Both the position numbers and the translations under genes were made by a program. Below the pieces are notes generated by a model. It searched no databases. It was not told the DNA's origin and worked only from the letters and a program-made list of their open reading frames with translations. A stretch of 35,813 bases of DNA, taken from Avidehalobacter sp964569265. GTDB lineage: Bacteria > Bacillota > Dehalobacteriia > UBA4068 > UBA4997. Below, one piece after another: positions 1 to 7,659 of this stretch; positions within the stretch are counted from its first letter, which is position 1, and each line of letters begins with the position of its first letter. The stretch lies in the NCBI GenBank assembly GCA_964569265.1, contig CAZMTO010000016.1, positions 1 through 35,813 of the forward strand, read 5' to 3'.

Positions 1-814
1 ACTTGCGTTCACCGTCACGCTTTTCGTAAGGCTTTTTATCGCCAAACTTGCGTTCACCGTCACGCTTTTCGTAAGGCTTTTTATCGCCAAACTTGCGTTC
101 GCCGTCACGCTTTTCGTAGGGCTTTTTGTCGCCAAACTTACGCTCGCCGTCATGCTTTTCGTAAGGCTTGCGGTAGCCGCCCCAATCGTCCTCGTCTTCC
201 TCCGGCTCCGGCAGAATTTTATCATCTGCGGTTTGCTCGGCGCGCGCAATTTTTCTAAAGCCGCGGTTTTCCATCTTGGCGGTTATCGGCATTTGCGGGG
301 CAACCTTAGGCTCCTCCGCCGGCTCCGGCTGCGGCTCCAGCGTAGCCAAATGGGCAGCCTCGGCTTGACGTGCCTGCTCTATTGCCGCTTCGTCCGGCTG
401 ATATTCCGGCAAATTTTGCTTTATAACCTTATTATTAAAATTATCCAGCACAGCATTTATAAACGCCGGAGATTCATCATTACCGTAAATTTTGGCCAGC
501 TCCACCGCCTCGTTAATCACAATGGGTGCCGGCTCGCTGCCGTATTTAAGCTCGTATATCGCCAAATGCAGCAGCTCACGGTCTACTGTAAACAGGCGTT
601 CTAACTGCCAGCCCGATATAAACTTTTTTATGTACTCTGCAATTTCAAAGCGATGTTCCCACGCACCGTCTACCAGTTTAACCGCAAATTCCGTCGCCCC
701 GGCCGACAATTTAGCCTCGCTCAGCGTCAACTCGGCCATTGCCCGGTCGTTGCTGCCAACGCTCATCTGAAAAAGCATTTTAAACGCTGCTTCTCGTGCC
801 TTACGCCTGCTCAC
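1..814 (-). CDS. nusB: Transcription antitermination factor NusB with repetitive C-terminal extension (3' end outside window)
   Basis: NusB binds boxA RNA together with NusE (S10) and supports antitermination on rRNA operons. The first ~140 residues match the all-helical NusB fold along their length (SRRKAREAAFKMLFQ, TVDRELLHLAIYEL, INEAVELAKIYG, FINAVLDNF). A GTG start at 814 follows GGGGAGG by a good distance. Known NusB proteins end at about 130-150 residues; this frame continues without a stop for at least 271 residues and leaves the window. The extra part is a Pro/Glu/Ala-rich linker, then an acidic patch (EPEEDEDDWGGY), then tandem 15-residue repeats PYEKRDGERKFGDKK, highly charged and probably disordered. 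It is the last visible gene of the asp23-amaP-DUF2273-nusB group. The core call is secure; the role of the tail is unknown, with RNA binding a plausible inference. Confidence 0.93.
   Translation of the reverse strand, partial: MSRRKAREAAFKMLFQMSVGSNDRAMAELTLSEAKLSAGATEFAVKLVDGAWEHRFEIAEYIKKFISGWQLERLFTVDRELLHLAIYELKYGSEPAPIVINEAVELAKIYGNDESPAFINAVLDNFNNKVIKQNLPEYQPDEAAIEQARQAEAAHLATLEPQPEPAEEPKVAPQMPITAKMENRGFRKIARAEQTADDKILPEPEEDEDDWGGYRKPYEKHDGERKFGDKKPYEKRDGERKFGDKKPYEKRDGERKFGDKKPYEKRDGERK
2..175 (-). repeat. 45-bp tandem repeat inside nusB
   Basis: Three full 45-bp units lie head to tail at 2-46, 47-91 and 92-136, followed by a diverged partial unit from 137. The first two are identical over 45 bp; the third differs at three positions. 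Each unit codes for 15 residues on the minus strand, so changes in copy number keep the frame. The array reaches the window edge and may continue. The near identity suggests recent expansion or homogenisation. Confidence 0.95.
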
Positions 815-841
815 AATAACATCCTCCCCAACTGAAAAAAC

Positions 842-1078
842 TTATTTACGCCCGCGCCTAAACCACGCCTTAACGCGCTCCGGCCAGCTATATACATCAT
901 CACCGTTATCTAACCTAAAGCCCACAAACAGCCCCACAGCCACGCAGGCAACCACCACCAGCGTACGCCAAAAGCCAAACACGGCAATAGACAAGCCCAA
1001 CACCAAACCACCGGCCAAACCTATTGATGTTGCCGGGTGCTTGGCATAAAAATCCTTGCACCAATCAAGATAATTCAT
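842..1078 (-). CDS. DUF2273 small membrane protein
   Basis: A 78-residue protein with two hydrophobic segments (about 17-34 and 37-55: IGLAGGLVLGLSIAVFGF and RTLVVVACVAVGLFVGF) and a basic C-terminal end (RVKAWFRRGRK). Size, topology and its place between amaP and nusB fit the DUF2273 family, small membrane proteins that travel with Asp23/AmaP genes. It probably sits in the cytoplasmic membrane as part of the Asp23 envelope-stress assembly; its molecular role is not known. ATG start with GGGAG about 10 bases upstream. The 27-bp gap to nusB and 30-bp gap to amaP indicate one transcript. Confidence 0.85.
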   Translation of the reverse strand: MNYLDWCKDFYAKHPATSIGLAGGLVLGLSIAVFGFWRTLVVVACVAVGLFVGFRLDNGDDVYSWPERVKAWFRRGRK

Positions 1079-1108
1079 AACCTAAATTCTCCCGCTTTTA
1101 CGGTCGCC

Positions 1109-1666
1109 TCAGTTTGCTGCGCCGGCAGCCACATCGGCTATCATCACCTTAACTACCGCCACCTTTAAACCAACCATATCCTGCAACTGTTCTTTTACTG
1201 CCGCTTGCAGCCCGTTAGATAACTCCTGCATATTGGCATCGGCATTGGCTGTAATTTTTAAAATAACCTCTGCCCCGGCCTCGCGTTCAATAACGCGGCT
1301 TTCAATAGCCACCACCGCCGGAAACTTCTGCTTTTGCTGCTGAATAATGCAATCTACGGCCGCCGTGCTTATCTGCACATTGCTTTCACCGTCACCAACT
1401 TTTACCACATTATCTGCACCGCGCTTTTTGTCACCGTTGCTTTGGCGCGCACACACCACACCAAAAAACAGCAGCACCGCCAACAGCAGCAACACACCGC
1501 CGCCCACCAGCACCAACCAGCGGTTGGCAAACAGCATAGTAAGCATAATCTCGGCATAAAAAAACACAGCATCCTGGCTTAAAAAGCAAACGCCTATGGC
1601 TGCCACACCGACCGCCGCCAGCAACAGCACCAATATAAGCAGCAAAAGTTTTTCTAAAACTCTCAT
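1109..1666 (-). CDS. amaP: Alkaline shock response membrane anchor protein AmaP
   Basis: 185 residues from the ATG at 1666, preceded by AAGGTGG; the longer open frame from 1702 lacks a ribosome site. Two N-terminal membrane segments (about 5-26 and 45-68) are followed by a charged stretch and a C-terminal Asp23-like domain (DVVKVGDGESNVQISTAAVD through the AVVKVMIADV strand). In staphylococci AmaP anchors Asp23 to the membrane; the neighbouring asp23 gene fits this. A hairpin in the gap to asp23 may lower expression of this gene relative to asp23. The family assignment rests on architecture and gene order. Confidence 0.8.
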   Translation of the reverse strand: MRVLEKLLLLILVLLLAAVGVAAIGVCFLSQDAVFFYAEIMLTMLFANRWLVLVGGGVLLLLAVLLFFGVVCARQSNGDKKRGADNVVKVGDGESNVQISTAAVDCIIQQQKQKFPAVVAIESRVIEREAGAEVILKITANADANMQELSNGLQAAVKEQLQDMVGLKVAVVKVMIADVAAGAAN

Positions 1667-1711
1667 AACACACCACCTTATGTATAGGGCTTGTCCCCTC
1701 AACTTAGCAAA

Positions 1712-1736
1712 GGGCTATAAGCATTGCCAATAGCCC
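1712..1736 (-). terminator. Hairpin between asp23 and amaP, possible partial terminator
   Basis: GGGCTAT and ATAGCCC form a perfect 7-bp stem around an 11-base loop in the 100-bp asp23-amaP gap. On the minus strand it is followed only by TTTGC, so full termination is unlikely. It could dampen transcription into amaP, in line with Asp23-type proteins being far more abundant than their anchor. Confidence 0.4.
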
Positions 1737-1766
1737 CTGCCTATTTACTTTTTATACCTGCGCAGC

Positions 1767-2180
1767 TTATTCCTCAGCTTCTGCCGCAGCTTCCTCTGCC
1801 GGGGCATCTTCTACAAACTGCACAGCCGTTACATGAACATTAACAGCGGCCACATTAAGTCCCGTCATATCTGTAACTGCCTGTTTTACTGCGTTTTGAA
1901 TAGCCGCAGCCACTACCGGTATCTGTTTGCCATACTGCACAATAATGCTGATATCCAGCGTAACGTTTTGGTCTTCAATTTCTACCTTAACACCCTTAGT
2001 AAGCTGTTTTTTGCCCAGCATCTGAGAAAGACCGCTTACCATATTGCCGCTCATACCGGCAACACCGTCAATTTCTGCCGCGGCAATACCGGCAATAGTT
2101 GCTACAACATCGTTGGCAATTTTTACAGTATCCGCTTCCTCCTGATTTTGCACCTCAACCTCAAAAAGCTGTTCGTCCAT
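1767..2180 (-). CDS. Asp23/Gls24 family envelope stress protein
   Basis: 137 residues, ATG start after GGAGGTG. The Asp23 domain spans about 20-118: VKIANDVVATIAGIAAAEIDGVAGMSG at the start, a VKVEIEDQNVTLDISIIVQYGKQIP strand pair in the middle and the closing LNVAAVNVHVTAVQF. A short Ala/Glu-rich acidic tail follows. Asp23-type proteins form an abundant cytoplasmic layer at the membrane and respond to cell-wall or alkaline stress. It heads a four-gene group with amaP, DUF2273 and nusB and has its own promoter at 2232-2260, so it does not depend on the sporulation operon upstream. Confidence 0.9.
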   Translation of the reverse strand: MDEQLFEVEVQNQEEADTVKIANDVVATIAGIAAAEIDGVAGMSGNMVSGLSQMLGKKQLTKGVKVEIEDQNVTLDISIIVQYGKQIPVVAAAIQNAVKQAVTDMTGLNVAAVNVHVTAVQFVEDAPAEEAAAEAEE

Positions 2181-2231
2181 AACAAAACACCTCCAAATTT
2201 CTATTTACGGATAATCAAATTCCATAGCCTA

Positions 2232-2260
2232 ATTATAGCAGATAAGCGGGCAAAATACAA
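2232..2260 (-). promoter_or_regulatory. Sigma-A-type promoter of the asp23 operon
   Basis: On the minus strand, TTGTAT (2255-2260) and a perfect TATAAT (2232-2237) are separated by 17 bp. It lies between the spoIIIAH stop and asp23, separating vegetative from sporulation expression. Confidence 0.75.
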
Positions 2261-2274
2261 CTATGTTTTTTAGC

Positions 2275-3075
2275 TTAGTCTTTTAACACCACCACAACAT
2301 TTTCATATCCAATGCCGGTATAGCTGTCTATAAGCACGGCAATTTTTTCTGCCTCGCGGTCGGTCATTTTGGCAGGGTTAAGGCTAAGCACGGCATTGGC
2401 TTTGCTGGGCTGCATAAACACCGCCGCTTCGCCGCCGTATTTGGCCACCAGAATACTTTCCAGCAGCAGCTCCTGTTCTATCGCCTCGGCCTGTTCAATT
2501 ATGCGATGTTGGGCCTGCGCTCTTATCTCGTCTGATGTTGCCCCGTCATCTATCAGACCTTGCAGCAGCTCAAGCTGGCGCGCCCGTGCTTTTTCACGCT
2601 CTAAGCGGTAATTTATAAAAAAATCGCCGTCACTGTTAATTGAAAACTGCCCGGCTTTGTCCAGCTTTACATCAAGGCTGTCGTCCATACCTTCGGTGGT
2701 ATCGCCGTTTAAATCATCTTCGCTGTCGGCAGCCACAACATCTGCCTGCGCTGCCGATTTATCCTTATTGTTATTGTTTTGCTCCTTCTGCTTATCTTTA
2801 TCATCTTTATCATCGTCATCGTCTTCTTCGTCATCGTCATCGTTTGACAAAACCTGCAAGCCGCCCTCGCCGTTAACCTTTTGCACATCATAAGGCAGTG
2901 TATCGGTAACATACAAAACATCCCGCCGCTCCGCCGGCTCCTCTAACGTTACATACACCGACAACATCAGCAGCATCACCATAAACGTCATCGTCCATTT
3001 ATTAAACGCCAGGCGACGCAACCCCGCAAAACGCCCACTGGCATCGGCGTCTTTAAACTGCAACTTTTTTGCCAT
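2275..3075 (-). CDS. spoIIIAH: Stage III sporulation protein AH
   Basis: 266 residues from the ATG at 3075, which follows AGGAGG; the longer frame start has no ribosome site. SpoIIIAH is the mother-cell membrane protein that pairs with forespore SpoIIQ across the intermembrane space and forms part of the A-Q channel. One membrane segment (about 28-43) is followed by a long linker and a C-terminal YscJ/FliF-like ring domain (FFINYRLEREKARARQLELL; the closing VLIDSYTGIGYENVVVVLKD). The linker holds an unusual run of Asp/Glu, Lys and Asn (about residues 79-104). Last gene of the spoIIIA operon. Confidence 0.92.
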   Translation of the reverse strand: MAKKLQFKDADASGRFAGLRRLAFNKWTMTFMVMLLMLSVYVTLEEPAERRDVLYVTDTLPYDVQKVNGEGGLQVLSNDDDDEEDDDDDKDDKDKQKEQNNNNKDKSAAQADVVAADSEDDLNGDTTEGMDDSLDVKLDKAGQFSINSDGDFFINYRLEREKARARQLELLQGLIDDGATSDEIRAQAQHRIIEQAEAIEQELLLESILVAKYGGEAAVFMQPSKANAVLSLNPAKMTDREAEKIAVLIDSYTGIGYENVVVVLKD

Positions 3076-3118
3076 ATTACATCCTCCTTTTTTACTGATT
3101 TTACTGATTATATTGTTT

Positions 3119-3694
3119 TTACGGTTCATACGGGCAAATAACTATTTTGTGCGCACCCACCCCCAACAGGCTTTGCAGTGCCGCCGTCAGGCTTTGGCAC
3201 ACAGCCGGGTTATTGCCGCCTTCGGCTACCACCAACACCCCCTGTATGGGCGGCATAGTGCTTTGCACCACCACCGGCTTGCTGTTGCCGTCTACCAGCA
3301 CCAAAGTATCGGCAGTGGTTTGTTCAGCGGTGGTATTGCTGCCGTTTTCGTCAATATCAGATACTGTTCGGCTGGTAGTGCTGCTATTTACCGCATATTC
3401 GGTGTATTCCCCGGCAGCGTAAGTAACCTTTACCAGCACCTTACCAGCCCCCTGTATATGGCTTAAAACAGCCGACAATTCGGTCTCCGGCAGTTGCCCG
3501 TCGCTGTAGACTTCATCTTGGGCAGGCGGTGCGTTTTCACTGTAAACACTGCCCGCAGCCGGGGTTTTTAGCCCGTTAGCCGCCGCCAGCAGCGTAAGCC
3601 CCAGCACCAAGGCCGCCAGCAGCAGCGGCAAACGTTTTTTCTCAGCGGTGCCCAACCCCCATTTAGCGCAAAATTCCGTCCATAGCTTTTCCAT
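3119..3694 (-). CDS. spoIIIAG: Stage III sporulation protein AG
   Basis: 191 residues; ATG with GAGG upstream. An N-terminal membrane segment (about 22-42, LPLLLAALVLGLTLLAAA) precedes a soluble extracytoplasmic domain (ELSAVLSHIQGAGKVLVKVTYA, then VQSTMPPIQGVLVVAEGG and a closing helix/strand). SpoIIIAG oligomerises into the large ring of the feeding channel between mother cell and engulfed forespore. The beta-rich insert common in this protein is here about 50 residues of Thr/Ser/Asn-rich sequence. Lies between spoIIIAF and spoIIIAH with short gaps, in the canonical order. Confidence 0.92.
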   Translation of the reverse strand: MEKLWTEFCAKWGLGTAEKKRLPLLLAALVLGLTLLAAANGLKTPAAGSVYSENAPPAQDEVYSDGQLPETELSAVLSHIQGAGKVLVKVTYAAGEYTEYAVNSSTTSRTVSDIDENGSNTTAEQTTADTLVLVDGNSKPVVVQSTMPPIQGVLVVAEGGNNPAVCQSLTAALQSLLGVGAHKIVICPYEP

Positions 3695-3722
3695 AGCAAA
3701 CCTCTTAATCTAACCTGCCGCC

Positions 3723-4295
3723 TTAGCGCCCATATTCCACAACCGATACCCTTACCGCGGCTGTCGGCAAACCGTAAAACGCCGCCACATCAGCCTTTAC
3801 CGCCTCGGCCACCTCGTCAGCCGCCGCTGCCGCATTATCACTAATACTTAACATTATTGCAACATCCACGGCATTATTACCGGTACTCGCCAACACGGCA
3901 CCGTCATCAGCCGCAACATTTACCTCTACCGTGCAGTCAGCTACCGCAGCCTGCGCGCACACCAGCTTTTTTATCTGCAAAGCCATATCGTCCGCCAGCT
4001 CGCTGCAAACCTGCTCGGTGGCTGCACCGGCCAAACGTCCGCCGGCAGCAATTATCTCGGCAGTGTCGTCCGCCGGGGCACGGCCACCGGTATCGGTAAA
4101 CACCGCCGCCGTAACCACTCCGTCTGTCGGCAGCAAATTAAACACCGGCTGCATAAAGGTGCTTACCAGCATAACCCCCAACACCAGCCGCGCACATTTT
4201 TGTATGTTACCCTTGGGCAGCAGCACCTCTAACAATATTGCCAAACCGGATATCGCCAGTGCCTGCCGCGCAATACCCGCAAAAAAAGACGCCAT
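3723..4295 (-). CDS. spoIIIAF: Stage III sporulation protein AF
   Basis: 190 residues; ATG with GGGGGC upstream. Two N-terminal membrane helices (about 10-27 and 32-55: LAISGLAILLEVLLPKG, LVLGVMLVSTFMQPVFNLL) precede a ring-building-motif-like soluble domain (TVEVNVAADDGAVLASTG, then the closing TAAVRVSVVEYGR). The helix pair with PKGN between the two segments is typical of the family. It is thought to be part of the mother-cell A-Q complex. Starts 10 bp after spoIIIAE. Confidence 0.9.
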   Translation of the reverse strand: MASFFAGIARQALAISGLAILLEVLLPKGNIQKCARLVLGVMLVSTFMQPVFNLLPTDGVVTAAVFTDTGGRAPADDTAEIIAAGGRLAGAATEQVCSELADDMALQIKKLVCAQAAVADCTVEVNVAADDGAVLASTGNNAVDVAIMLSISDNAAAAADEVAEAVKADVAAFYGLPTAAVRVSVVEYGR

Positions 4296-4305
4296 AATTT
4301 GCCCC

Positions 4306-5427
4306 CTATCTAACCATAAGCATTATATTGCCCATACCTATTGTTATGCTGATAAGGAAAAAAAAGAACAGCCCCGCCGCCGCAGTTACCGCAAAAAACA
4401 ACACCACCACCCCGGCCATATCATTAAGCAGACCGCACATAGCCGTATCGCCCAATGGTTCGGCCAGGGCAGCCACCAGCCTGAACACGGCATACAGCAG
4501 CAAAATTTTTATGCCCGGCAATATGCATATCAGCAGCAGCATAAGCACGCCGCCCACCCCGATAATGTTTTTAAGCAGCAGGGTTGTGCCCAGCACGCTG
4601 TCTAAGGCATCCATAAGCGTGTGCCCCACCACCGGTATAAACGCACCACCCGCGCTTTTTACTGCCCTAAGGCCCAGCCCGCCAACCACCGCCGATGACA
4701 AGCCCAGCACACCCAGCAGGCCGGTAAACACCGTAAGCATAATACCAAACACACCCATTGCCAAATCTCGCGTAAGCCGCGCCAGGCCGCCCAGCTTTAA
4801 ACCGCCGCCAAGCCGCCCGCCCACTGCCAGCGCCCCGCTTACATAAAGCATAGGCAGCACAAACACCCGCAGCAAATGCAGCGCCACGCTTACTGCAAAC
4901 AGCAGCGCCGGGTTAAACAGCGCCACCGCACTGCCACCACCCATAGCTGCCAGCAACGTAAGCAACACCGGCAGCAGGGCATACAAAAAATCGCTCATCA
5001 GGTTTACCGCCGCCTCGGCGGCGGCACCGGCTACAGCAAAGGCTTTTACCGCCGGCACAGCCGCTGCCAAACCTATTATCAGGGCAGTTAAACGCCCTAC
5101 GCCGCCCTGTGCAAGGCCGCCCAGCAGCATACCAAACAGCACCGGCACCAAAAGCTGCATCAACAGGGCTGCCGCCCCGACAATTTCCTTAGCAAAAACC
5201 TCTGCCGCCAGTTTGCCCGGCAACTGCCAATTCAACTCTGCATCGCCGCTTTTTATGCCCTGCCACAAGCTTTGCAGGCTGCTTTGCGGCAAATAATCCT
5301 CCAGATATTCGGCCACCTGTAATATTGCTTTATCCAAATCGGCATATTCCGGCGCAATATCGGCGGCCCAAGCACCAAGCGGTAAAAAAAAGGCGGCCAG
5401 CACCGCGCCAACATACACCCACCGCAT
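4306..5427 (-). CDS. spoIIIAE: Stage III sporulation protein AE
   Basis: 373 residues from the ATG at 5427, six bases after GGGAGG; a GTG two codons upstream is too close to that site. A cleavable-looking signal peptide (VLAAFFLPLGAWAAD) is followed by a short acidic extracytoplasmic part and seven or eight hydrophobic segments rich in Gly/Ala/Leu. The conserved central part (PVVGHTLMDALDSVLGTTLLLKNIIGVGGVLMLL) marks SpoIIIAE, the large polytopic subunit of the A-Q complex. Canonical position between AD and AF. Confidence 0.93.
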   Translation of the reverse strand: MRWVYVGAVLAAFFLPLGAWAADIAPEYADLDKAILQVAEYLEDYLPQSSLQSLWQGIKSGDAELNWQLPGKLAAEVFAKEIVGAAALLMQLLVPVLFGMLLGGLAQGGVGRLTALIIGLAAAVPAVKAFAVAGAAAEAAVNLMSDFLYALLPVLLTLLAAMGGGSAVALFNPALLFAVSVALHLLRVFVLPMLYVSGALAVGGRLGGGLKLGGLARLTRDLAMGVFGIMLTVFTGLLGVLGLSSAVVGGLGLRAVKSAGGAFIPVVGHTLMDALDSVLGTTLLLKNIIGVGGVLMLLLICILPGIKILLLYAVFRLVAALAEPLGDTAMCGLLNDMAGVVVLFFAVTAAAGLFFFFLISITIGMGNIMLMVR

Positions 5428-5448
5428 AGACACCCTCCCCGCTGCGGC

Positions 5449-5841
5449 TTACGGCAAAATCTGCCACACCTGCGCCAACAAATTTACTATCACCGGCAGC
5501 GCCAGCATTATTACAGCCAATTTACCTGCCAACTCCATTTTGGCGGCATAGGCGGTTTCTCCGGCATCGCGGCACAGAGAAGCTGCAAATTCTGCCACAT
5601 AGCTTATAACCATAATTTTTACTATAACACCCCAATAATTTTGCGATAACCCGGCCTGCTCGGCTAAATCGGCAAACACCGCAAACACCCTGCCAAGCAG
5701 CGGCACAAAGCGCGCCAGCACCAGCACCCCAACGGCCAGCGTAAACACCATAGCCAGCGCATTGGCACCGCATTGCTTTATCAACAGAGTAAGCACCAGC
5801 CCCGCCAACAGCAGGGCACAAACCGTCCAAAACCATTCCAT
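5449..5841 (-). CDS. spoIIIAD: Stage III sporulation protein AD
   Basis: 130 residues with four predicted membrane segments. Conserved features are LIKQCGANALAMVFTLAVG near the start and the YWGVIVKIMVISYVAEFAASLCRDAGETAYAAKMELAGK block, characteristic of SpoIIIAD. Like SpoIIIAC it belongs to the small membrane subunits of the spoIIIA channel. Ribosome site is weak, so translational coupling to spoIIIAC, which ends 12 bp upstream, is likely. Confidence 0.92.
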   Translation of the reverse strand: MEWFWTVCALLLAGLVLTLLIKQCGANALAMVFTLAVGVLVLARFVPLLGRVFAVFADLAEQAGLSQNYWGVIVKIMVISYVAEFAASLCRDAGETAYAAKMELAGKLAVIMLALPVIVNLLAQVWQILP

Positions 5842-5853
5842 ATGCGCCCGGCC

Positions 5854-6051
5854 CTAATACAAATTAAATACGCTTTGCACCTCATCAAACAGAGAAAGCA
5901 CCAGCGGCAAAACCTTCAGCAGGGCAATTACCAGCCCGGTTAACACCACCAGATAGCTGTACTCATCACGCCCGGCCTGCTTTAGCAGGGCATTTATCAC
6001 CGCCACGGCTATTGCCAGCCCCGCCAGAAAAAATATCAAGCTAACTCCCAT
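5854..6051 (-). CDS. spoIIIAC: Stage III sporulation protein AC
   Basis: 65 residues from the ATG at 6051, six bases after GGAGG. Two membrane helices flank AVINALLKQAGRDEYSYLVVLTG, which matches the conserved loop and second helix of SpoIIIAC (known length about 65-68). Small membrane subunit of the spoIIIA complex in the mother-cell membrane. Directly follows spoIIIAB. Confidence 0.92.
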   Translation of the reverse strand: MGVSLIFFLAGLAIAVAVINALLKQAGRDEYSYLVVLTGLVIALLKVLPLVLSLFDEVQSVFNLY

Positions 6052-6072
6052 AGCCAACCTCCGCTCAGCAAT

Positions 6073-6591
6073 TTACAACCACAAACAGATTATCAGCAGG
6101 CCGCAACACCAGCCCAAACCGCCCAGCAGCCGCCCCAAACGCAAATAACGCGTCGCACTTTCGTCGGCTAACTGCCGCAGTCGTTCTTCGGTCACCGCCA
6201 ACAGCTTTTTTTGACCAACAAGGTCGCTTTGCCCCAAACCAAGGCCCAGCTCCGTCAAAACAGCCACGTCCGCCGGCAACAGGTGCCACCCCGCCGAATG
6301 TTCCGCAAGCAGGCTGCGCCACACCGCCGGCAAGCCACCGGCACCGTCAAGCTTTAGCGCTGCCGCCAACGCCGCAAAAAAGTCAGCAGCCACACCGCTG
6401 CCCTGCGCCCCCACCGTCACACACAAACGCGGCAAAGGCACGCCGCCGCACAGCATCTCACGCTCTAACAGGCGCAGTGCCGCCAACCAGCTTAATAATT
6501 CCTGCTCGCGGTGCGCCAACGCCAACCGCAGGCTGTAAAAGCTGCCCACCGCCGCCAATAGCACCAGCCCGGCACCCAAAACCGTCATCAC
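6073..6591 (-). CDS. spoIIIAB: Stage III sporulation protein AB
   Basis: 172 residues. N-terminal membrane helix (about 3-22), a cytoplasmic helical domain with the family's LAALRLLEREMLCGGVPLPRL motif, and a C-terminal hydrophobic helix. Resembles GspF/T2SS membrane platform proteins and is thought to work with the SpoIIIAA ATPase. The start is GTG at 6591 or ATG at 6588; the spoIIIAA stop codon overlaps both, implying translational coupling. Confidence 0.9.
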   Translation of the reverse strand: MMTVLGAGLVLLAAVGSFYSLRLALAHREQELLSWLAALRLLEREMLCGGVPLPRLCVTVGAQGSGVAADFFAALAAALKLDGAGGLPAVWRSLLAEHSAGWHLLPADVAVLTELGLGLGQSDLVGQKKLLAVTEERLRQLADESATRYLRLGRLLGGLGWCCGLLIICLWL

Positions 6592-7499
6592 AGCAATCGC
6601 TCTCCGTTTCCGTCATAAATTGCATGGGGCAACAGCCTGCCGCCACGCCGCTCCGGCAATATCACCCGTTCAAAATAACCACCCAGCAGCAGCCCCTTTA
6701 ACACCGGCCGCGCCAAAAGCTCGGCATATTCGGCAGCGTGCGCACTGGCCACCACCGCCACCCCGCAATTAAGCGCATCCTGCAAGGCAACAGCATCGGC
6801 AGGCGTACCAATTTCATCCGTTATCAGCACATCCGGCGCCATACTGCGCAGCAGCATACCCAGCGCCAACGCCTTGCCACACCCCGATATCACATCACTG
6901 CGGCTGCCAACGTTAAGCATCGGCTGCCCCATATAAACCGCGGCAATTTCCTGCCGCTCGTCCGCAATACCGATATTCTGCGGCACAAGGCCGGGTACAC
7001 CCTCGGCCAGCCTGCGCGCCAAATCTCGCAGCAGGGTAGTTTTACCGACACCCGGCGGGGCAGCTATCAGGGTACGCTTTACACGCCCACCGCCCACAAC
7101 ATACGGCAAAAACGGCTCGGCAGCACCCACCACCTCGCGCGCCACCCTAAGGTTAAGGCAACTGATATCTCTAAAGCCGGCCAAATTGCCGCCGTTATAC
7201 CAGGCTTCGCCGGCCAAACCTACCCTATGGCCGCCCGGCAGGGTTATAAACCCCTGCTTCACCTGCTCCTCAAAGGCATACAGCGAATTTTCGGTAAACA
7301 GCATCAACTGACTTTGCTGCTCATCTTTACCCCAGATAAGCGGCAGCGTATGTTCTCCCTGTGCCGTGCGTAGCCGCACCGGCTGCCCGCACCGCAGCCT
7401 AACCTCCTGCAAGGTATCAAGCGCCGCACATTTGGTCACCTGCTCACGCAGCGGCAATATCAACAAGGCCAGCAAAGCCTTTATGCGTTCGTTTTGCAC
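6588..7499 (-). CDS. spoIIIAA: Stage III sporulation protein AA (AAA-type ATPase)
   Basis: 303 residues from a GTG at 7499, six bases after AGGAGG; a TTG two codons upstream is too close to it. Walker A is APPGVGKTTLLRDLA (about residue 150), with Walker B-like VLITDEIGTPAD and the GLVPQNIGIADERQEIAA block. Related to secretion ATPases (GspE/VirB11-like) and thought to power the mother-cell side of the SpoIIIA-SpoIIQ channel. First gene of the eight-gene spoIIIA operon, with a sigma-E-like promoter 40-70 bp upstream. Confidence 0.94.
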   Translation of the reverse strand: MQNERIKALLALLILPLREQVTKCAALDTLQEVRLRCGQPVRLRTAQGEHTLPLIWGKDEQQSQLMLFTENSLYAFEEQVKQGFITLPGGHRVGLAGEAWYNGGNLAGFRDISCLNLRVAREVVGAAEPFLPYVVGGGRVKRTLIAAPPGVGKTTLLRDLARRLAEGVPGLVPQNIGIADERQEIAAVYMGQPMLNVGSRSDVISGCGKALALGMLLRSMAPDVLITDEIGTPADAVALQDALNCGVAVVASAHAAEYAELLARPVLKGLLLGGYFERVILPERRGGRLLPHAIYDGNGERLL

Positions 7500-7535
7500 C
7501 GCCAACCTCCTGTAAACCGTTAACTTGTCTGCTAA

Positions 7536-7565
7536 AATGTATGCCCGGCCATACCTGCAAAATAC
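7536..7565 (-). promoter_or_regulatory. Sigma-E-like promoter of the spoIIIA operon
   Basis: On the minus strand a -10 of CATACATT (7536-7543) fits the known sigma-E -10 consensus CATACAnT. GTATTTT (7559-7565), 15 bp upstream, matches five of seven positions of the -35 consensus. It sits about 37 bases before the spoIIIAA start, and the preceding gene has its own terminator, so the operon is likely transcribed only in the mother cell. Confidence 0.7.
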
Positions 7566-7601
7566 CGGCAGCCCGGCGACAAAATGCCTGTTTTAAGGCA
7601 C

Positions 7602-7633
7602 AAAAAAACGAGTGCCTATTACAGACACTCGTT
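7602..7633 (-). terminator. Rho-independent terminator of the CD1247-type gene
   Basis: AACGAGTG (7607-7614 on the other strand) pairs with CACTCGTT (7626-7633) around an 11-base loop, followed on the minus strand by a run of seven T. It isolates spoIIIA from the genes upstream. Confidence 0.88.
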
Positions 7634-7659
7634 AAAAAGCTATTTAGTTAAGGCCGATT

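Noticed and set aside
2..136. 45-bp repeats that look like the start of a CRISPR array
   Set aside because: The units are contiguous with no spacers, keep a reading frame with nusB, and vary at codon level.
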